Made by a program: the position numbers and the translations under genes. Of a stretch of 64,000 bases of DNA, positions 1-9,805 are shown one piece after another. The notes beneath the pieces are model-generated. The model saw nothing but the letters and a program-made list of their open reading frames with translations, was not told where the DNA came from and did not search any database. Within the stretch, counting starts at the first letter, position 1. Each line of letters opens with the position of its first letter. Source of the DNA: Myxococcus virescens (GTDB lineage: Bacteria > Myxococcota > Myxococcia > Myxococcales > Myxococcaceae); the NCBI RefSeq assembly GCF_900101905.1, contig NZ_FNAJ01000004.1, forward strand, positions 248,001 to 312,000, read 5' to 3'.

Positions 1-153
1 ATCGAGAGCGCGCGGACGGCCGTCCTCGAAGGGGAGCGCGCCGCGGCGGAGAAGCTCCTGCCGGCCATCCAGCAGCTCGCGACGACCGAGGATGTGCAGG
101 AGGCGCTCTCCGCCCACTTCGAACGCCGGCCCGCGACCTTCCGCGGCCGATGA
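1..153 (+). CDS. Enoyl-CoA hydratase/isomerase family protein, C-terminal fragment (partial)
   Basis: Only the last 50 codons are in the window; the reading frame is open from base 1 to the TGA at 151-153. The residues end in HFERRPATFRGR. That is the usual tail of crotonase-superfamily proteins, where an E-x-R-x-P-x-F-x-G-R ending follows a helical stretch with acidic residues. The same ending (FLEKRPPRFSGR) is seen in the crotonase at 48975-49757. Such proteins hydrate or isomerise enoyl-CoA esters in the cytoplasm. The catalytic region lies outside the window, so substrate and activity cannot be judged. The family call rests on the tail alone. Confidence 0.6.
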   Translation: MESARTAVLEGERAAAEKLLPAIQQLATTEDVQEALSAHFERRPATFRGR

Positions 154-473
154 CGGTCTCAGGAGGCCGGGGCATTCCAGCGCATCCAGAGCCCCATCAC
201 GGGGAGCCCACCTCGCTCCGCGCGTCCGACGGATGCTCGCTCGGCGCGAGCCGCTTTGCCGCCACAGCGCCCCTCGCGGGCGCATCCTCGTCCCGGGCCC
301 GACAGGCCCGGAGCGGCTTCGGGACCTTGACCTTCGGCTACCGAGGCATTGGCCGCTCTTCATCGTCGCCCACTCGTTCGGCGGCCATGCGATGGGGCTC
401 ATTCAACATGCTCGACCTGAACAACGTGCGCCCCGTGGACGCCCCGCGCCGTCGTCGGCCCGAGGCGTCCTGA
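150..473 (+). pseudogene. Decayed alpha/beta hydrolase (serine hydrolase, COG4757-like)
   Basis: No single frame makes a protein, but two frames alternate to spell an alpha/beta hydrolase. Frame 3 gives LRASDGCSLGASRFAATAP. Frame 2 then gives RGRILVPGPTG. Frame 3 resumes with LTFGYRGIGRS, frame 2 gives LFIVAHSFGGHAMGL, and frame 3 gives NNVRP. In intact relatives these are, in order, the DG-x-x-L strand, the ILV-x-G-A-T-G oxyanion loop, the LT-x-DYRGIGRS strand and the G-H-S-x-GG nucleophile elbow. The spacing is far shorter than in the usual protein of about 280 residues, so there are deletions as well as frameshifts. It starts at the ATGA overlapping the stop of the upstream crotonase gene, so it was probably once co-transcribed. 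The nucleophile Ser is still encoded, but no functional product is expected. Confidence 0.7.
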
Positions 474-485
474 CGCAGTCCCGGC

Positions 486-1811
486 TCAGGCCTGCTCGGT
501 GCGCAGCGTCACCGGATGCTCCTTGAGCCATGCCTGGCAGCGCTCGATGCGCGCGGCGGCGGCAGGCAGGCCCATGCTCAGCAGCAGCGCGCGGTAGGGC
601 TCGAAGGCCTCCGGCGTCCACGCGGTGAGCGCCTTGAGGTCGGCCAGCGCCACCATCTCCTCGGGCGAGCGCCCCTCTGCTTCCTTCCGTGCCGTGAGCA
701 GCGCGGCGAGCGTCATCCGCGCGGGCTCCGCCTCGAAGGCGATGGCGGCGTCCATGTACGCCGTGCGGGTGGCGTCATCCGCGGCCGCGTCCTTCGCCTT
801 CTCCCGCAGCCGGTCGAGCAGCCCCACGAGGAAGTCCTCGTCGAGCGCGCCCTTCACCGCGCGCATCAGCGCCGTCACTGCGTCCCGGCGCACCGAGGGC
901 TCCGTGCCCGTGGGCAGGGCCTTCAGCGCCTGCATCGGGTCCCAGAGCGCGCACGTGAGCCACAGCTCCTCTTCGGGCGAGAAGACGGCCGGCGTCGTCG
1001 AGGCCCGCAGCCACGCCTCCACGCGGGCGGCGCGCTCCTTGGCCTCGCGAGCGATGCGCTCGGCCAGCTCCGGGTCCTCTTGCACGTACTTGAGCAGCGC
1101 GCCCACGTCGCCGCCACGAGCCTGTTGGAGCGCGGCCTTCGCCTCGTCGGAGAGGGACTCCTCCTCGAGCCCCTTCACCAGCGCCTCGTACTTCTGGGAC
1201 AGCTCCTTGTGCCTGGCGCTCCACTCGCGGAACTGCACGTCGAAGACGACGTCCAGGACGGGGATGTCCTCCGGCCGGGCCTTGCCCATCCGCTTGGACG
1301 CGGAGGCCAGCAGTGTGCCCACGCCAATGGCCCGCCGGTCCTCGGCGGACAGTCCAGGCGTGGACATCTTGGACATCAGCGCGGCCCCGAGCGCCTCCAG
1401 GAACGCAGGCGTGCCGAGCGCGCGCACCGTTCCCACCAACAGCTCACGACGGGCGCTGGCGGCGTCCTGCTCCGTGTTCTCCGACAGCCGGGCCAGTTCA
1501 TTCCCCACGTGCTCGGAGAAGGCCTTCACGTCGAAGCGCAGGCCCGGCGCCGGGCCCCAGTCCGTCAGCAACTCCGCCAGCCGCTCCAGGGCACCGGACA
1601 GCTTGGACACATCGGGGTCGCCCAGCACTTCCATCGCCGCCTCGAGGTCGGCCCTGGCGGACGAGGCGGGGGCGGCGGGCGGCGCGGCGCGGGCCCGGTC
1701 CTCGGCGGCATGGCAGACCTTGTACTTCTTGCCACTGCCACAGGGACACGGGTCGTTTCGGCCGGGCTTCTTCGAGCTCAAGAGGTCCTCAGGGGGTCGC
1801 GCAGGCGACAA
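486..1811 (-). CDS. SEC-C motif-containing protein, function unknown
   Basis: A 441-residue cytoplasmic protein. Residues 17-33 are GRNDPCPCGSGKKYKVC followed by His, a textbook SEC-C zinc-binding motif (C-x-C-x8-C-H/C) like the one at the end of SecA. Here the motif is N-terminal, and SEC-C is also found on many unrelated proteins. The rest is Ala/Glu/Leu-rich and predicted helical, with no signal peptide or membrane segment and no other domain I recognise. The start gives MSPARPPEDLL and places the motif 16 residues in. The next gene upstream on this strand ends at 1859, so the two could share a transcript. A role in protein quality control or zinc handling would be a guess. Confidence 0.75.
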   Translation of the reverse strand: MSPARPPEDLLSSKKPGRNDPCPCGSGKKYKVCHAAEDRARAAPPAAPASSARADLEAAMEVLGDPDVSKLSGALERLAELLTDWGPAPGLRFDVKAFSEHVGNELARLSENTEQDAASARRELLVGTVRALGTPAFLEALGAALMSKMSTPGLSAEDRRAIGVGTLLASASKRMGKARPEDIPVLDVVFDVQFREWSARHKELSQKYEALVKGLEEESLSDEAKAALQQARGGDVGALLKYVQEDPELAERIAREAKERAARVEAWLRASTTPAVFSPEEELWLTCALWDPMQALKALPTGTEPSVRRDAVTALMRAVKGALDEDFLVGLLDRLREKAKDAAADDATRTAYMDAAIAFEAEPARMTLAALLTARKEAEGRSPEEMVALADLKALTAWTPEAFEPYRALLLSMGLPAAAARIERCQAWLKEHPVTLRTEQA

Positions 1812-1858
1812 GGAGAGTCCACGACGGTGCTAGGAGTAGGCATCCCACCGGGCGGGAA

Positions 1859-2932
1859 TCAAGCAGCGCCTGCGTCGAAGGCGGCGCGCTCCGCCTCCGA
1901 GAGGTCCAGGCCCTGTGAGCCGCCACGCTCTTGCGCCTGGATGCCCGCCTCCAGCACGGCCTGGACGGCCACGGCCTGGATGGGCGTCACGGGGTTGGGC
2001 GCCCCTCCCAGCAGGGCATCCCGGATGCCCGCATAGTACTGGCGGTAGTCCCCTGCCGAAGCGACGGTAGGCGCTCCATCCCGGCCAGGCGCCGGGGCCT
2101 CGCCCCACCCCGCGCCTTCTGGAGACGCACCCATCACCAGACGTGGCACCTGCGGCTCCCTGCCCAAGGTGAGCCATGAGCCCCGTGAGCCATGTACGGC
2201 GAAGCGAGGCATCAGGGCCGCGATGAGCATGGAGGCTTGGAGCACCACCTGCCGCCGTGGATAGACGAGCGTGTACTGGAACCAGTCATCGACGAAAGCG
2301 CCCTCGCGCAGCGTCTCGCGCGTGCCGGACACCGACTCCGGCAGTCCAAACAGTTGCAGCGCCTGATCGACGAGGTGCGGCCCCAGGTCGAACCACACGC
2401 CCGCGCCCGGAACCATCTGTTCCCGCCACTGGGTGCGAACCTCCGGGCGGAACCGGTCGAAGCGCGACTCGACGTGAGCAACGTGGCCCAGGGTGCCTTC
2501 CGCCAGCAGCGCCTTCAACGCCAGGAAGTCGGTGTCCCAACGCCGGTTGTGGAACACCGAGAGCAGCAGGCCGCGCGACTCCGCCAGGGCCCGCAGCGCG
2601 CGGGCTTCGGCCAGGGTGATGGTGAAGGGCTTGTCGACGACGACGTGCTTTCCCGCCCGGAGCGCGGCCTCGGCCAGCGGCGCGTGGCGGTCATTCGCCG
2701 TGGCGATGACAACCAGGTCCACGTCGGAATGTGTTGCTCCGTCCTCATGAGAGCCACAGAGGGTGACGTGCGGCAGCGTGGACCGCACCGCCGCTTCCTG
2801 GCGCGAGGCGACGACCTGGAGCACCAGCCCGTCCACACCTTGAATCAGCGGAGCGTGGATGGACCTGCCCGCGACGCCGAAGCCCAGCAAGGCCACTCGG
2901 AGGGGGGCTCGTCCAGGAGAGGAGAAGGCCAT
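1859..2932 (-). CDS. Gfo/Idh/MocA family NAD(P)-dependent oxidoreductase
   Basis: A 357-residue protein with the two-domain architecture of the family. An N-terminal Rossmann fold begins at residue 11 (VALLGFGVAGRSIHAPLI, the G-x-G-x-x-G dinucleotide loop). VVVDKPFTITLAEARAL at about residues 97-113 matches the conserved E/D-K-P motif, whose Lys is catalytic in the family. A C-terminal alpha/beta dimerisation domain follows, with WFDLGPHLVDQAL giving the usual G-x-H-x-x-D motif. Family members oxidise or reduce sugars, inositols and related polyols; the sequence gives no substrate. It resembles the YdgJ/YhhX branch by its HAPLI motif and length. No linked sugar pathway is visible; the upstream neighbour is the act respiratory operon beyond a hairpin. 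Confidence 0.85.
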   Translation of the reverse strand: MAFSSPGRAPLRVALLGFGVAGRSIHAPLIQGVDGLVLQVVASRQEAAVRSTLPHVTLCGSHEDGATHSDVDLVVIATANDRHAPLAEAALRAGKHVVVDKPFTITLAEARALRALAESRGLLLSVFHNRRWDTDFLALKALLAEGTLGHVAHVESRFDRFRPEVRTQWREQMVPGAGVWFDLGPHLVDQALQLFGLPESVSGTRETLREGAFVDDWFQYTLVYPRRQVVLQASMLIAALMPRFAVHGSRGSWLTLGREPQVPRLVMGASPEGAGWGEAPAPGRDGAPTVASAGDYRQYYAGIRDALLGGAPNPVTPIQAVAVQAVLEAGIQAQERGGSQGLDLSEAERAAFDAGAA

Positions 2933-2957
2933 GTCGCACCCTACCCTGGAAAGGGCA

Positions 2958-2987
2958 ACGCCGCCCGCCGAGGAGGACGGGCGGCGT
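2958..2987 (-). terminator. Hairpin after the act operon
   Basis: A perfect 10-bp inverted repeat (ACGCCGCCCG / CGGGCGGCGT) with a 10-base loop, about 75 bases downstream of the actF stop. On the minus strand it is followed by a weak T-containing stretch (GTTGCCCTTTCC), so it is probably a terminator or 3'-end stabiliser for the respiratory operon rather than a canonical U-tract terminator. Confidence 0.55.
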
Positions 2988-3059
2988 CGCGGTCGGGAGC
3001 GGGCTTCCGGGGAGGCCTCGGCGCCGAGGCTTCCACCGCTCCCTTTCTCAGAAACAGGC

Positions 3060-4256
3060 TCAGGTGTGGTGGTGCAGGCTCTCCACCAGGTACGGGTCCC
3101 CCACTGGGACCATCGGCGTCGAGCGCACGGTGCGCGTCACCGCCAATGTGAAGAGCGCCGCCATTCCCACGAAGCCGGCGAGCTCGAACACCCCCAGGGC
3201 GACACCGTCAGGCTGACCACCCGGCACCACCATCAGGTACAGGTCCAGCCAGCGGCCCACCAGGAGGATGGCGGCCACCCGCAGCAGGTGCGACGGATTG
3301 CGCTTCGCGGGCCTCGGCAGCAGCAGCACGAAGGGCAGCGCCCAGTTGAGCGCCACGTTTACATAGAAGGCCACCGCCCAGGTGCCGTGCAGCCGGGTGA
3401 CGAAGTAGACCGTCTCCTCCGGGATGTTCGCGTACCAGATGAGCAGGAACTGCGAGAACCACAGATAGGCCCACAGCGTGGCGAAGCCGAACATCAGCTT
3501 GCCCAAATCATGAAGGTGGCTGGTGTTGAGCTGCGGCAGCGCGCCCGCGCGGTGGAGCAGGATCGCCGTCACGGTGATGGCGCACACCGTGGAACTGAGC
3601 AGGCCCGCGATGTTGTAGAGCGCGTAGATGGTGCTGAACCAGTGCGGCTCCAGGGTCATCAGCCAGTCGAACGCGGCCAGACAGAAGGTCAGCGAGAAGA
3701 GCACCAGGAACACCGCCGACACCGTCACGTTGCGCCCGGCCAGCTCCAGGGAGCGCTCCGCGTCCTGCCGCAGGGAGATGCGCCGCAGCATCCACGTGAA
3801 GCCCACCCACAGCGCCAGCATCACCACCATGCGGACCGCGAAGAAGGGCACGTTGAGGAAGGCGGCCTTCTCATGCAGCAGGTGGTCCGTCTCCATGACG
3901 CCCGGCTTCGCCCACGGATACAGCGAGGACACGAAGGGCAGCAGCGCCAGAATCGTCACCGCACCCCAGGGCACGTAGGCCGCGAAGGCCTCCGGGATGC
4001 GCTTGAACACGGTGAACCAGCCCGCGTTGGCCACGTACATCAGCGCCAGGAACACCGCGCCGCCCAGGCCCAAACACAGGAAGTAGAAGCCGCTGGTGAG
4101 CAGGCTCGTCAGGGCCCGCTCACGCGCGATGGCCAACCCCGCCACCAGGATGCCCAGGCCCACGCCGGCCAACACCTGCGCCGCGCGGTGCACGGCGGGA
4201 GGAACCTCGAAGCCGCTGGTCGAAACAGCGGCCTCCTCATGCGTCGAAGCGCTCAT
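3060..4256 (-). CDS. actF: Alternative complex III subunit ActF (quinol:cytochrome c oxidoreductase, NrfD-like membrane subunit)
   Basis: A 398-residue polytopic membrane protein of about ten helices, related to ActC/NrfD and typical of the last membrane subunit of alternative complex III. It is expected to sit in the inner membrane and help form the quinol-oxidising part. The frame is open well upstream, but the ATG at 4256 overlaps the actE stop by ATGA and gives MSASTHEEAAVS, a normal cytosolic N-terminus, so I chose it. The longer reading would overlap most of actE. Helix-rich stretches such as AYVPWGAVTILALLPF and WAYLWFSQFLLIWYANIPEE are characteristic of the family. It is the last gene of the operon, and a hairpin follows 70 bases on. 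Confidence 0.9.
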   Translation of the reverse strand: MSASTHEEAAVSTSGFEVPPAVHRAAQVLAGVGLGILVAGLAIARERALTSLLTSGFYFLCLGLGGAVFLALMYVANAGWFTVFKRIPEAFAAYVPWGAVTILALLPFVSSLYPWAKPGVMETDHLLHEKAAFLNVPFFAVRMVVMLALWVGFTWMLRRISLRQDAERSLELAGRNVTVSAVFLVLFSLTFCLAAFDWLMTLEPHWFSTIYALYNIAGLLSSTVCAITVTAILLHRAGALPQLNTSHLHDLGKLMFGFATLWAYLWFSQFLLIWYANIPEETVYFVTRLHGTWAVAFYVNVALNWALPFVLLLPRPAKRNPSHLLRVAAILLVGRWLDLYLMVVPGGQPDGVALGVFELAGFVGMAALFTLAVTRTVRSTPMVPVGDPYLVESLHHHT

Positions 4257-4822
4257 GGCACGTCCTTCCGCGCCGTCCGCGCGGGGTCCTGCAAGGTCCG
4301 GACGTAGTGGACGATCTTCCACCGGTCCTCTGGAGCCACCTGCGAGCCATGGGCCGGCATCAGCCCCTGCCCGTGGGTGATGATGTGGAACACCTGCCCG
4401 TCGGGGAGCTGCTTCGCGCGCTCCGCCAGCAGCGACGGCGGCATGGGGAAGCGCGCGGTGACGAGCCCGTCTCCCAGGCCCTCCGGGCCGTGGCACGGCC
4501 CGCAGTAGCGCGAGAACGTCACCTTGCCCCGCGCCAGGACCTCCGGAGAGGCCGGGTACGGATTCTGGAGCTCCCGCCCCGCGCGTGCCGCCTCCTCGGC
4601 GCCCGCGGCCAGGTGCAGCGGCTGATGCCCACGCGGTATCGTCCCCTTCACCGGCGCCAGCAGCGTCTTGCCATCCACGGTGACGGGGTTGGCCGCGAAG
4701 GTGTCGAACGGCACGGACGACACCATGTCCGGCGCGTATTCGAAGTTGGGCCGCGTCTCGTCCTGCTCGCAGCCCGCGACGGTCAGACTCAGGACCACCA
4801 CGCCCAGGGATAGCCTTCTCAC
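4253..4822 (-). CDS. actE: Alternative complex III subunit ActE (monoheme cytochrome c lipoprotein)
   Basis: A 189-residue protein with a lipoprotein signal ([18 protein letters not shown], lipobox VAGC). It carries one c-type heme site, FSRYCGPCHGPEG, and a later Met-containing segment (HGQGLMPAHGSQV) that fits the sixth axial ligand. This is the mono-heme cytochrome subunit of alternative complex III, anchored by lipid on the periplasmic face, and it passes electrons toward the terminal acceptor. The N-terminal half (the FEYAPDMVSS-type region and the PVKGTIPRGH motif) is the conserved ActE pre-domain. It overlaps actF and actD by 4 bases on either side, so translation is probably coupled. 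Confidence 0.92.
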   Translation of the reverse strand: MRRLSLGVVVLSLTVAGCEQDETRPNFEYAPDMVSSVPFDTFAANPVTVDGKTLLAPVKGTIPRGHQPLHLAAGAEEAARAGRELQNPYPASPEVLARGKVTFSRYCGPCHGPEGLGDGLVTARFPMPPSLLAERAKQLPDGQVFHIITHGQGLMPAHGSQVAPEDRWKIVHYVRTLQDPARTARKDVP

Positions 4823-5343
4823 GACGCCACCTCCTCCAGCAGGTCCGTCGCCACCGCGCCGTGGCGGCGCATCAGGTCCTCGGCCGCGTCCAGCTCCGAG
4901 GGGGCCTCGCGCGGCGTCACCGCGATGGCGAACCGGTCATCCGTGACACGCGGGAGCACCGAGCGGCGGCTCCCGGGGAAGAGCTTCGCCCGCGCCAGGA
5001 AGGCCGCCACCGTCGCAAGCGCCGCGAACAGCACCGTCAGCTCGAAAGTCACGGGGATGAACGCGGGGAACGAGTTGAAGGGCTTGCCGCCCACGTTGAG
5101 CGGCCAGCTCACCACGCTGGTGTAGTACTGGAGCGACAGCGCCAGCGTGCAGCCCAGCAGGCCCGCGCCGAAGCACACCCAGGTGAGGCGGCTGGGCTTG
5201 AGGCCCATGGCGTCATCCAGCCCGTGCACCGCGTACGGCGTGTACACGTCGTGGAGGACGAAGCCCGCCTCCCGCACCGCCCGGGTGGCGTCGAGCACCT
5301 GCGCCTCACTGTCGAAGTAGCCGATGAGAACCGGGGCACTCAT
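4819..5343 (-). CDS. actD: Alternative complex III subunit ActD (DUF3341)
   Basis: A 174-residue protein of the DUF3341 family. The N-terminal part ([20 protein letters not shown]) is an ACT-like cytosolic fold. Two transmembrane hairpin helices follow at about residues 60-80 and 98-118, with the conserved [19 protein letters not shown] motif between them. It is a small structural subunit of alternative complex III that packs against the ActC/ActF membrane core. Overlaps of 4 bases with actE and actC place it inside the operon. Confidence 0.92.
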   Translation of the reverse strand: MSAPVLIGYFDSEAQVLDATRAVREAGFVLHDVYTPYAVHGLDDAMGLKPSRLTWVCFGAGLLGCTLALSLQYYTSVVSWPLNVGGKPFNSFPAFIPVTFELTVLFAALATVAAFLARAKLFPGSRRSVLPRVTDDRFAIAVTPREAPSELDAAEDLMRRHGAVATDLLEEVAS

Positions 5344-6818
5344 ACAGGTGCATCCTTTCGGGTGGCGATGGCCAGCGGCACCGGCGACGCGGGCCGGTGG
5401 GCCACGGGGTGCGGCTCCTCGGCGACGGGCTTCGCGGGCGGGTGTGGCTGCGCCGCATGGCCGTCACGCGCGAAGCCCAGCACGCTCTTCACCTCGCCGA
5501 TGGAGATGATGGGCAGCACGCGGACGAAGAGCAGGAACAGCGTGAAGAAGAGACCGAAGGTGCCGATGAAGGTCCCCACCTCCACCATTGTCGGCGTGTA
5601 CATGGCCCAGCTCGACGGCAGGAAGTCGCGGTGGAGGCTGGTGACGATGATGACGAAGCGCTCGAACCACATGCCCACGTTGATGACCAGCGACAGGACG
5701 AAAATGGCCGCGGGCGAGGTGCGAATCTTCTTGAACCAGAAGAGGTGCGGCGACACCACGTTGCACGTCACCATGATCCAGTACGCCCAGGCGTAGGGGC
5801 CGAAGGCGCGGTTCATGAAGGCGAAGCGCTCGTAGGGGTTGCCCGAGTACCAGGCGATGAAGAACTCCGTCGCGTACGCCAGCGACACCAGGCCACCCGT
5901 GACGATGATGATCTTCGTCATGTTCTCCAGGTGGCGCAGGGTGATGAGGTGCTCGTAGCCCAGCACCACGCGGGTGATGATCATCAGCGTCAGCACCATG
6001 GCGAAGCCGCTGAACACCGCGCCCGCGACGAAGTACGGCGGGAAGATGGTGGTGTGCCAGCCGGGGATGACCGACGTGGCGAAGTCCATGGAGACGATGG
6101 TGTGCACGCTGAGCACCAGCGGCGTCGCCAGGCCCGCCAGCAGCAGGTACACCGTCTCGTAGCGACTCCACGTCCGGTTCGAGCCCGTCCACCCCAGCGA
6201 CATCACCTTGAAGACGGCCTTGCGAATCCCCGCCTTCGCCCTGTCGCGCACCGTGGCCAGGTCCGGAATCAGGCCCACGTACCAGAACACCGCCGACACG
6301 GTGAAGTACGTGGAGATGGCGAACACGTCCCACAAGAGCGGCGAGCGGAAGTTCACCCAGAGGCTGCCGCGGTCGTTCGGATACGGCAGCACCCAGAAGG
6401 CCAGCCACGGCCGGCCCATGTGGATGACGGGGAAGAGCGCCGCGCACATGACGGCGAACAGCGTCATCGCCTCCGCCGCGCGGTTGATGCTGGTGCGCCA
6501 CTTCTGCCGGAAGAGGAAGAGGATGGCGGAGATGAGCGTGCCGGCGTGGCCAATGCCCACCCAGAACACGAAGTTGGTGATGTCGAAGGCCCAGCCAATC
6601 GTCTTGTTGAGGCCCCACACGCCGATGCCCGTGGCCACCTGGTAGCCGACGATGCCGGCGCCCGTGCCGAGCACGGACACCGCGATGCCAAAGGCCACCC
6701 ACCACTTCCACGTGGGGGCCCGCTCCATGGGGGCGCAGATCTCCTCGGTGAGCTGGCCCAGGGAGCGCGGCTCGGTGACGAGCGGTTCGCGCAGCGGGGA
6801 CAGATGCTGGTTGCTCAT
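5340..6818 (-). CDS. actC: Alternative complex III subunit ActC (NrfD/PsrC-like quinol-binding membrane subunit)
   Basis: A 492-residue polytopic protein of the NrfD/PsrC family with about ten helices. It is the membrane partner of the ActB iron-sulfur subunit and the likely site of menaquinol oxidation. Recognisable stretches are [20 protein letters not shown] (an early helix with the conserved His), the [16 protein letters not shown] loop, and [20 protein letters not shown]. The C-terminal 40 residues are Pro/Ala/His-rich and cytosolic. It overlaps actB and actD by 4 bases each. Confidence 0.93.
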   Translation of the reverse strand: MSNQHLSPLREPLVTEPRSLGQLTEEICAPMERAPTWKWWVAFGIAVSVLGTGAGIVGYQVATGIGVWGLNKTIGWAFDITNFVFWVGIGHAGTLISAILFLFRQKWRTSINRAAEAMTLFAVMCAALFPVIHMGRPWLAFWVLPYPNDRGSLWVNFRSPLLWDVFAISTYFTVSAVFWYVGLIPDLATVRDRAKAGIRKAVFKVMSLGWTGSNRTWSRYETVYLLLAGLATPLVLSVHTIVSMDFATSVIPGWHTTIFPPYFVAGAVFSGFAMVLTLMIITRVVLGYEHLITLRHLENMTKIIIVTGGLVSLAYATEFFIAWYSGNPYERFAFMNRAFGPYAWAYWIMVTCNVVSPHLFWFKKIRTSPAAIFVLSLVINVGMWFERFVIIVTSLHRDFLPSSWAMYTPTMVEVGTFIGTFGLFFTLFLLFVRVLPIISIGEVKSVLGFARDGHAAQPHPPAKPVAEEPHPVAHRPASPVPLAIATRKDAPV

Positions 6819-9793
6819 GTGCCGCTTCCCGACCCGGTGTTCCGGATCTTCGTGAGGTAGGTGATGGACGACCCGATGTTCAGCTCCTCCAGCAGCCGGA
6901 ACGCGCGCCCGTCCTTCGCCAGTCGCGCCACCTGGCTGTCGGGGTCGTTCACGTCACCGAAGTGGATGGCCTTCGCGGGGCAGCTCTGCTGGCACGCCGT
7001 CTGGATGTCCCCGTCACGCAGCGGGCGGCCTTCCCGGTTCGCGGCCGCCTTGGACTCCTGGATGCGCTGCACGCACATCGAGCACTTCTCCATGACGCCC
7101 CGGCTGCGCACCACGACGTCCGGGTTGAGCACCATCCGCTCCAACGGCTCGGCGTGCTCGTAGTCGAACCAGTTGAAGCGGCGGACCTTCGTGGGGCAGT
7201 TGTTGGCGCAGTACCGGGTCCCCACGCAGCGGTTGTAGACCTGCTGATTGAGGCCCTCGCTGGAGTGCACCGTGGCCAGCACCGGGCACACCGTCTCGCA
7301 CGGGGCATTCTCACAGTGCTGGCACATCATCGGCTGGTGGACGACCTGGGGATTGGCTTCGTCCCCCTGGTAGTACCGGTCGATGCGCATCCAGTGCATG
7401 TCCCGCCGGCGCAGCACCTCGTCGCGCCCCACGCTGGGGATGTTGTTCTCCGCCTGGCACGACACCACGCAGGCCGAGCACCCCGTACAGGCGCTCAGGT
7501 CCACCGCCAGCGCCCACCGGTGCCCCTTGTACTCGTGGCCGGACCACAGGGAGAGCGAGTGCCCTCCCCCGCCGTGCCCCGCATGCACCTCGTTGCCCGC
7601 GCGCGGGTTGGCCAGGAAGGCGGCCAGCTCCGCCTCGCGCACGTGCGGCCGCCCCTCCAGCCGGTGGTGCGTCTGCGTCAGCGCCAGGGGCTGCTGCTCG
7701 CCCGTGGCCTGCACCGTGACGCCGGGCACCGTGCGCCGCGCGCGTCCGTCCACCACCGCCGACAGCGGGTAGCCGTTGACGCCGACGCCATCCGCGACGC
7801 GCCCGGCCTGCGTGCGGCCGTAGCCCACCGCCACCGCGATGACGGAGGGGTGCGTCCCCGCCTGCACCAGCACGGGCACCGACAGCGTCGTGCTCCCCGC
7901 GCGCACCTGGACGACGTCGCCGTCCTTCAGTCCCAGCGCCTTCGCGCGGGCCGGAGCGATGCACGCCGGGTTGCCCCACGTCACCTTGGTGATGGGGTCC
8001 GCCACCTCCTGGAGCCAGGCGTTGTTCGCGGGGGCGCCGTCGCGCAGCGCCACCGTGGGGTACAGCACCAGCTCCCACTCCGCGGCATGACGGGCCACGC
8101 CGGCCAGCGCCTTCGCCAGCCCCTCCTCGCGGAAGGCGGGTGCCTCCGCCGCGGCGGCGCCGAGCGTCACCACGCCCCGGCGGAGGGCATCATCCCAGAA
8201 GGCGATGAAGCCCTGCCCCAGGCCGCTGGCCCGGGGGAAGACCTCCGCCTCCCAGCGCGCGCGGAGGAAGTCGTAGTGCGGCTGGGGCGCTCCCGCCCAC
8301 TGGAGCAGCGACTCCACGCCGCTGCGCGTCTCGTGCAGCGGCGCCACGGCGGGCTGGCGCAGGGACACGACGCCCCGGCGCACCTCCGCGTCGCCCCACG
8401 ACTCCAGCGCGGTGGACTCCGGTGCATGGAGGCCCACGTGCACGGCCGTCTCGTCCCGCCGGTCGCTGGTGGACAGCGTGAGCGGCACGTCCTTCAGCAG
8501 CGCCGCCAGCTCCGCGCCGCGCGGGTCGCTGTAGACGGGATTGACGCCCATGAAGAGCACCACGCCCACGCTGCCGGCGCGCAGCTCGGTCAGCAGCGTC
8601 CCCAAGGACATCGCGTCCGCATCCAGCGCCGTGCCGTCCGCCAGCGACACCGTGTGGCCCTCGTTGCCCAGCAGCGCGTTGGCGGTGTTGGCCAGCACCT
8701 GCGTGGCCACGTCATCACCGCCCGCAACCACCAGTGCGTCCTGGCGCTGGGCCCACAACGTGTCCGCGAGCTCCACCCTCGAAGCCTCATCCAGCGCGGG
8801 CGGCGGCAGGGACGCCAGTCCGGGCACCTCGCGGCCCGCCTTCACCGCCAGCCGCCGCACCAGGTCCGCCAGCACCAGCGCCACATCGGAAGGCGCCACC
8901 ACGAAGCGGCGGTCCGCAGCGGCACCGGTGAGCGTCATCACCGGCTCCACCTGGAAGTGCCGCGACATCGTCCGGCGCCGGGCCGCGTCGCGCGACTCCG
9001 CGTACTGCCGGGTGAAGGCCACGGGCGACACCCACGTCCCCAGGAAGTCCGCGCCGAAGCTGGCGATGACGGCGGCCTTGTCGAAGCGGTAGTCCGGCAC
9101 GGCGCGCACGCCATGCGTGACGCGGTGGGCGTCGGCGATGGCGGACAGCTCCCCCAGGGCTTCGTCGCGCACGGTCCGCGCAGTGGGGTACGCGGCCAGG
9201 AAGCGCTTCACGGCCGCCTCCGCCGTGGGCCCCAGGTGCCAGGGCAACACCACGCGGATGCCCTTCCCCGCCTCGGTGGCCTTGCGCAGGGCCTGCGTGA
9301 CGTCCGCGTCCAGGTCCGTCCAGGACACGCGCGTGGCGCCGCGGGTGGGGTAACGGGCGCGGCTCGCGTCGTAGAGCGACAGCACCGACGCCTGGCCCAC
9401 CGCGCACACACCGCCGCGCGACACGGGGTGCTCGTCGTTGCCCTCCACCTTGATGGGGCGGCCATCCCGCGTCTTGAGCAGCAGGCCGCACCGGGCGCTG
9501 CACCCGTCGCAGGTGGACGCGTACCAGAGCGCCAGCCCCGGCGTGACTTCATCCGGGCGCGCCACGTAGGGGATGATTTGCTGCACCGGCGCGCGCTGGC
9601 AGGCCACCATGGCCGCCGCGGCGCTCAGGCCCATCAGCTTGAAGAAGTCACGGCGGCTGTTCGCATCCGGAGGGGTGGCGGCGACGCCCACGGGGAGCGG
9701 CTCCGCGAATTCGTCCTGCGTCTGTGCGAGCGCGCCAAGGTCGCCAGCGCGCTCCGCCAGGCTCTGCCAGTACTTGGGAAGTGGGTCGGACAT
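6815..9793 (-). CDS. actB: Alternative complex III subunit ActB (molybdopterin-oxidoreductase-like and iron-sulfur fusion)
   Basis: A 992-residue fusion. Residues around 45-65 carry a Tat motif ([17 protein letters not shown]). A large molybdopterin-oxidoreductase-like region follows, with an early Cys cluster ([11 protein letters not shown]); in characterised complexes this domain has lost its metal cofactor. The C-terminal 250 residues are a four-cluster ferredoxin domain. [35 protein letters not shown] and CSMCVQRIQ fit three [4Fe-4S] and one [3Fe-4S] cluster in this family. It carries electrons from the ActC quinol site to the hemes of ActA. The ATG start is 12 bases from the actA stop. 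The length is normal for ActB. Confidence 0.94.
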   Translation of the reverse strand: MSDPLPKYWQSLAERAGDLGALAQTQDEFAEPLPVGVAATPPDANSRRDFFKLMGLSAAAAMVACQRAPVQQIIPYVARPDEVTPGLALWYASTCDGCSARCGLLLKTRDGRPIKVEGNDEHPVSRGGVCAVGQASVLSLYDASRARYPTRGATRVSWTDLDADVTQALRKATEAGKGIRVVLPWHLGPTAEAAVKRFLAAYPTARTVRDEALGELSAIADAHRVTHGVRAVPDYRFDKAAVIASFGADFLGTWVSPVAFTRQYAESRDAARRRTMSRHFQVEPVMTLTGAAADRRFVVAPSDVALVLADLVRRLAVKAGREVPGLASLPPPALDEASRVELADTLWAQRQDALVVAGGDDVATQVLANTANALLGNEGHTVSLADGTALDADAMSLGTLLTELRAGSVGVVLFMGVNPVYSDPRGAELAALLKDVPLTLSTSDRRDETAVHVGLHAPESTALESWGDAEVRRGVVSLRQPAVAPLHETRSGVESLLQWAGAPQPHYDFLRARWEAEVFPRASGLGQGFIAFWDDALRRGVVTLGAAAAEAPAFREEGLAKALAGVARHAAEWELVLYPTVALRDGAPANNAWLQEVADPITKVTWGNPACIAPARAKALGLKDGDVVQVRAGSTTLSVPVLVQAGTHPSVIAVAVGYGRTQAGRVADGVGVNGYPLSAVVDGRARRTVPGVTVQATGEQQPLALTQTHHRLEGRPHVREAELAAFLANPRAGNEVHAGHGGGGHSLSLWSGHEYKGHRWALAVDLSACTGCSACVVSCQAENNIPSVGRDEVLRRRDMHWMRIDRYYQGDEANPQVVHQPMMCQHCENAPCETVCPVLATVHSSEGLNQQVYNRCVGTRYCANNCPTKVRRFNWFDYEHAEPLERMVLNPDVVVRSRGVMEKCSMCVQRIQESKAAANREGRPLRDGDIQTACQQSCPAKAIHFGDVNDPDSQVARLAKDGRAFRLLEELNIGSSITYLTKIRNTGSGSGT

Positions 9794-9805
9794 GGATGGG
9801 ACTCC

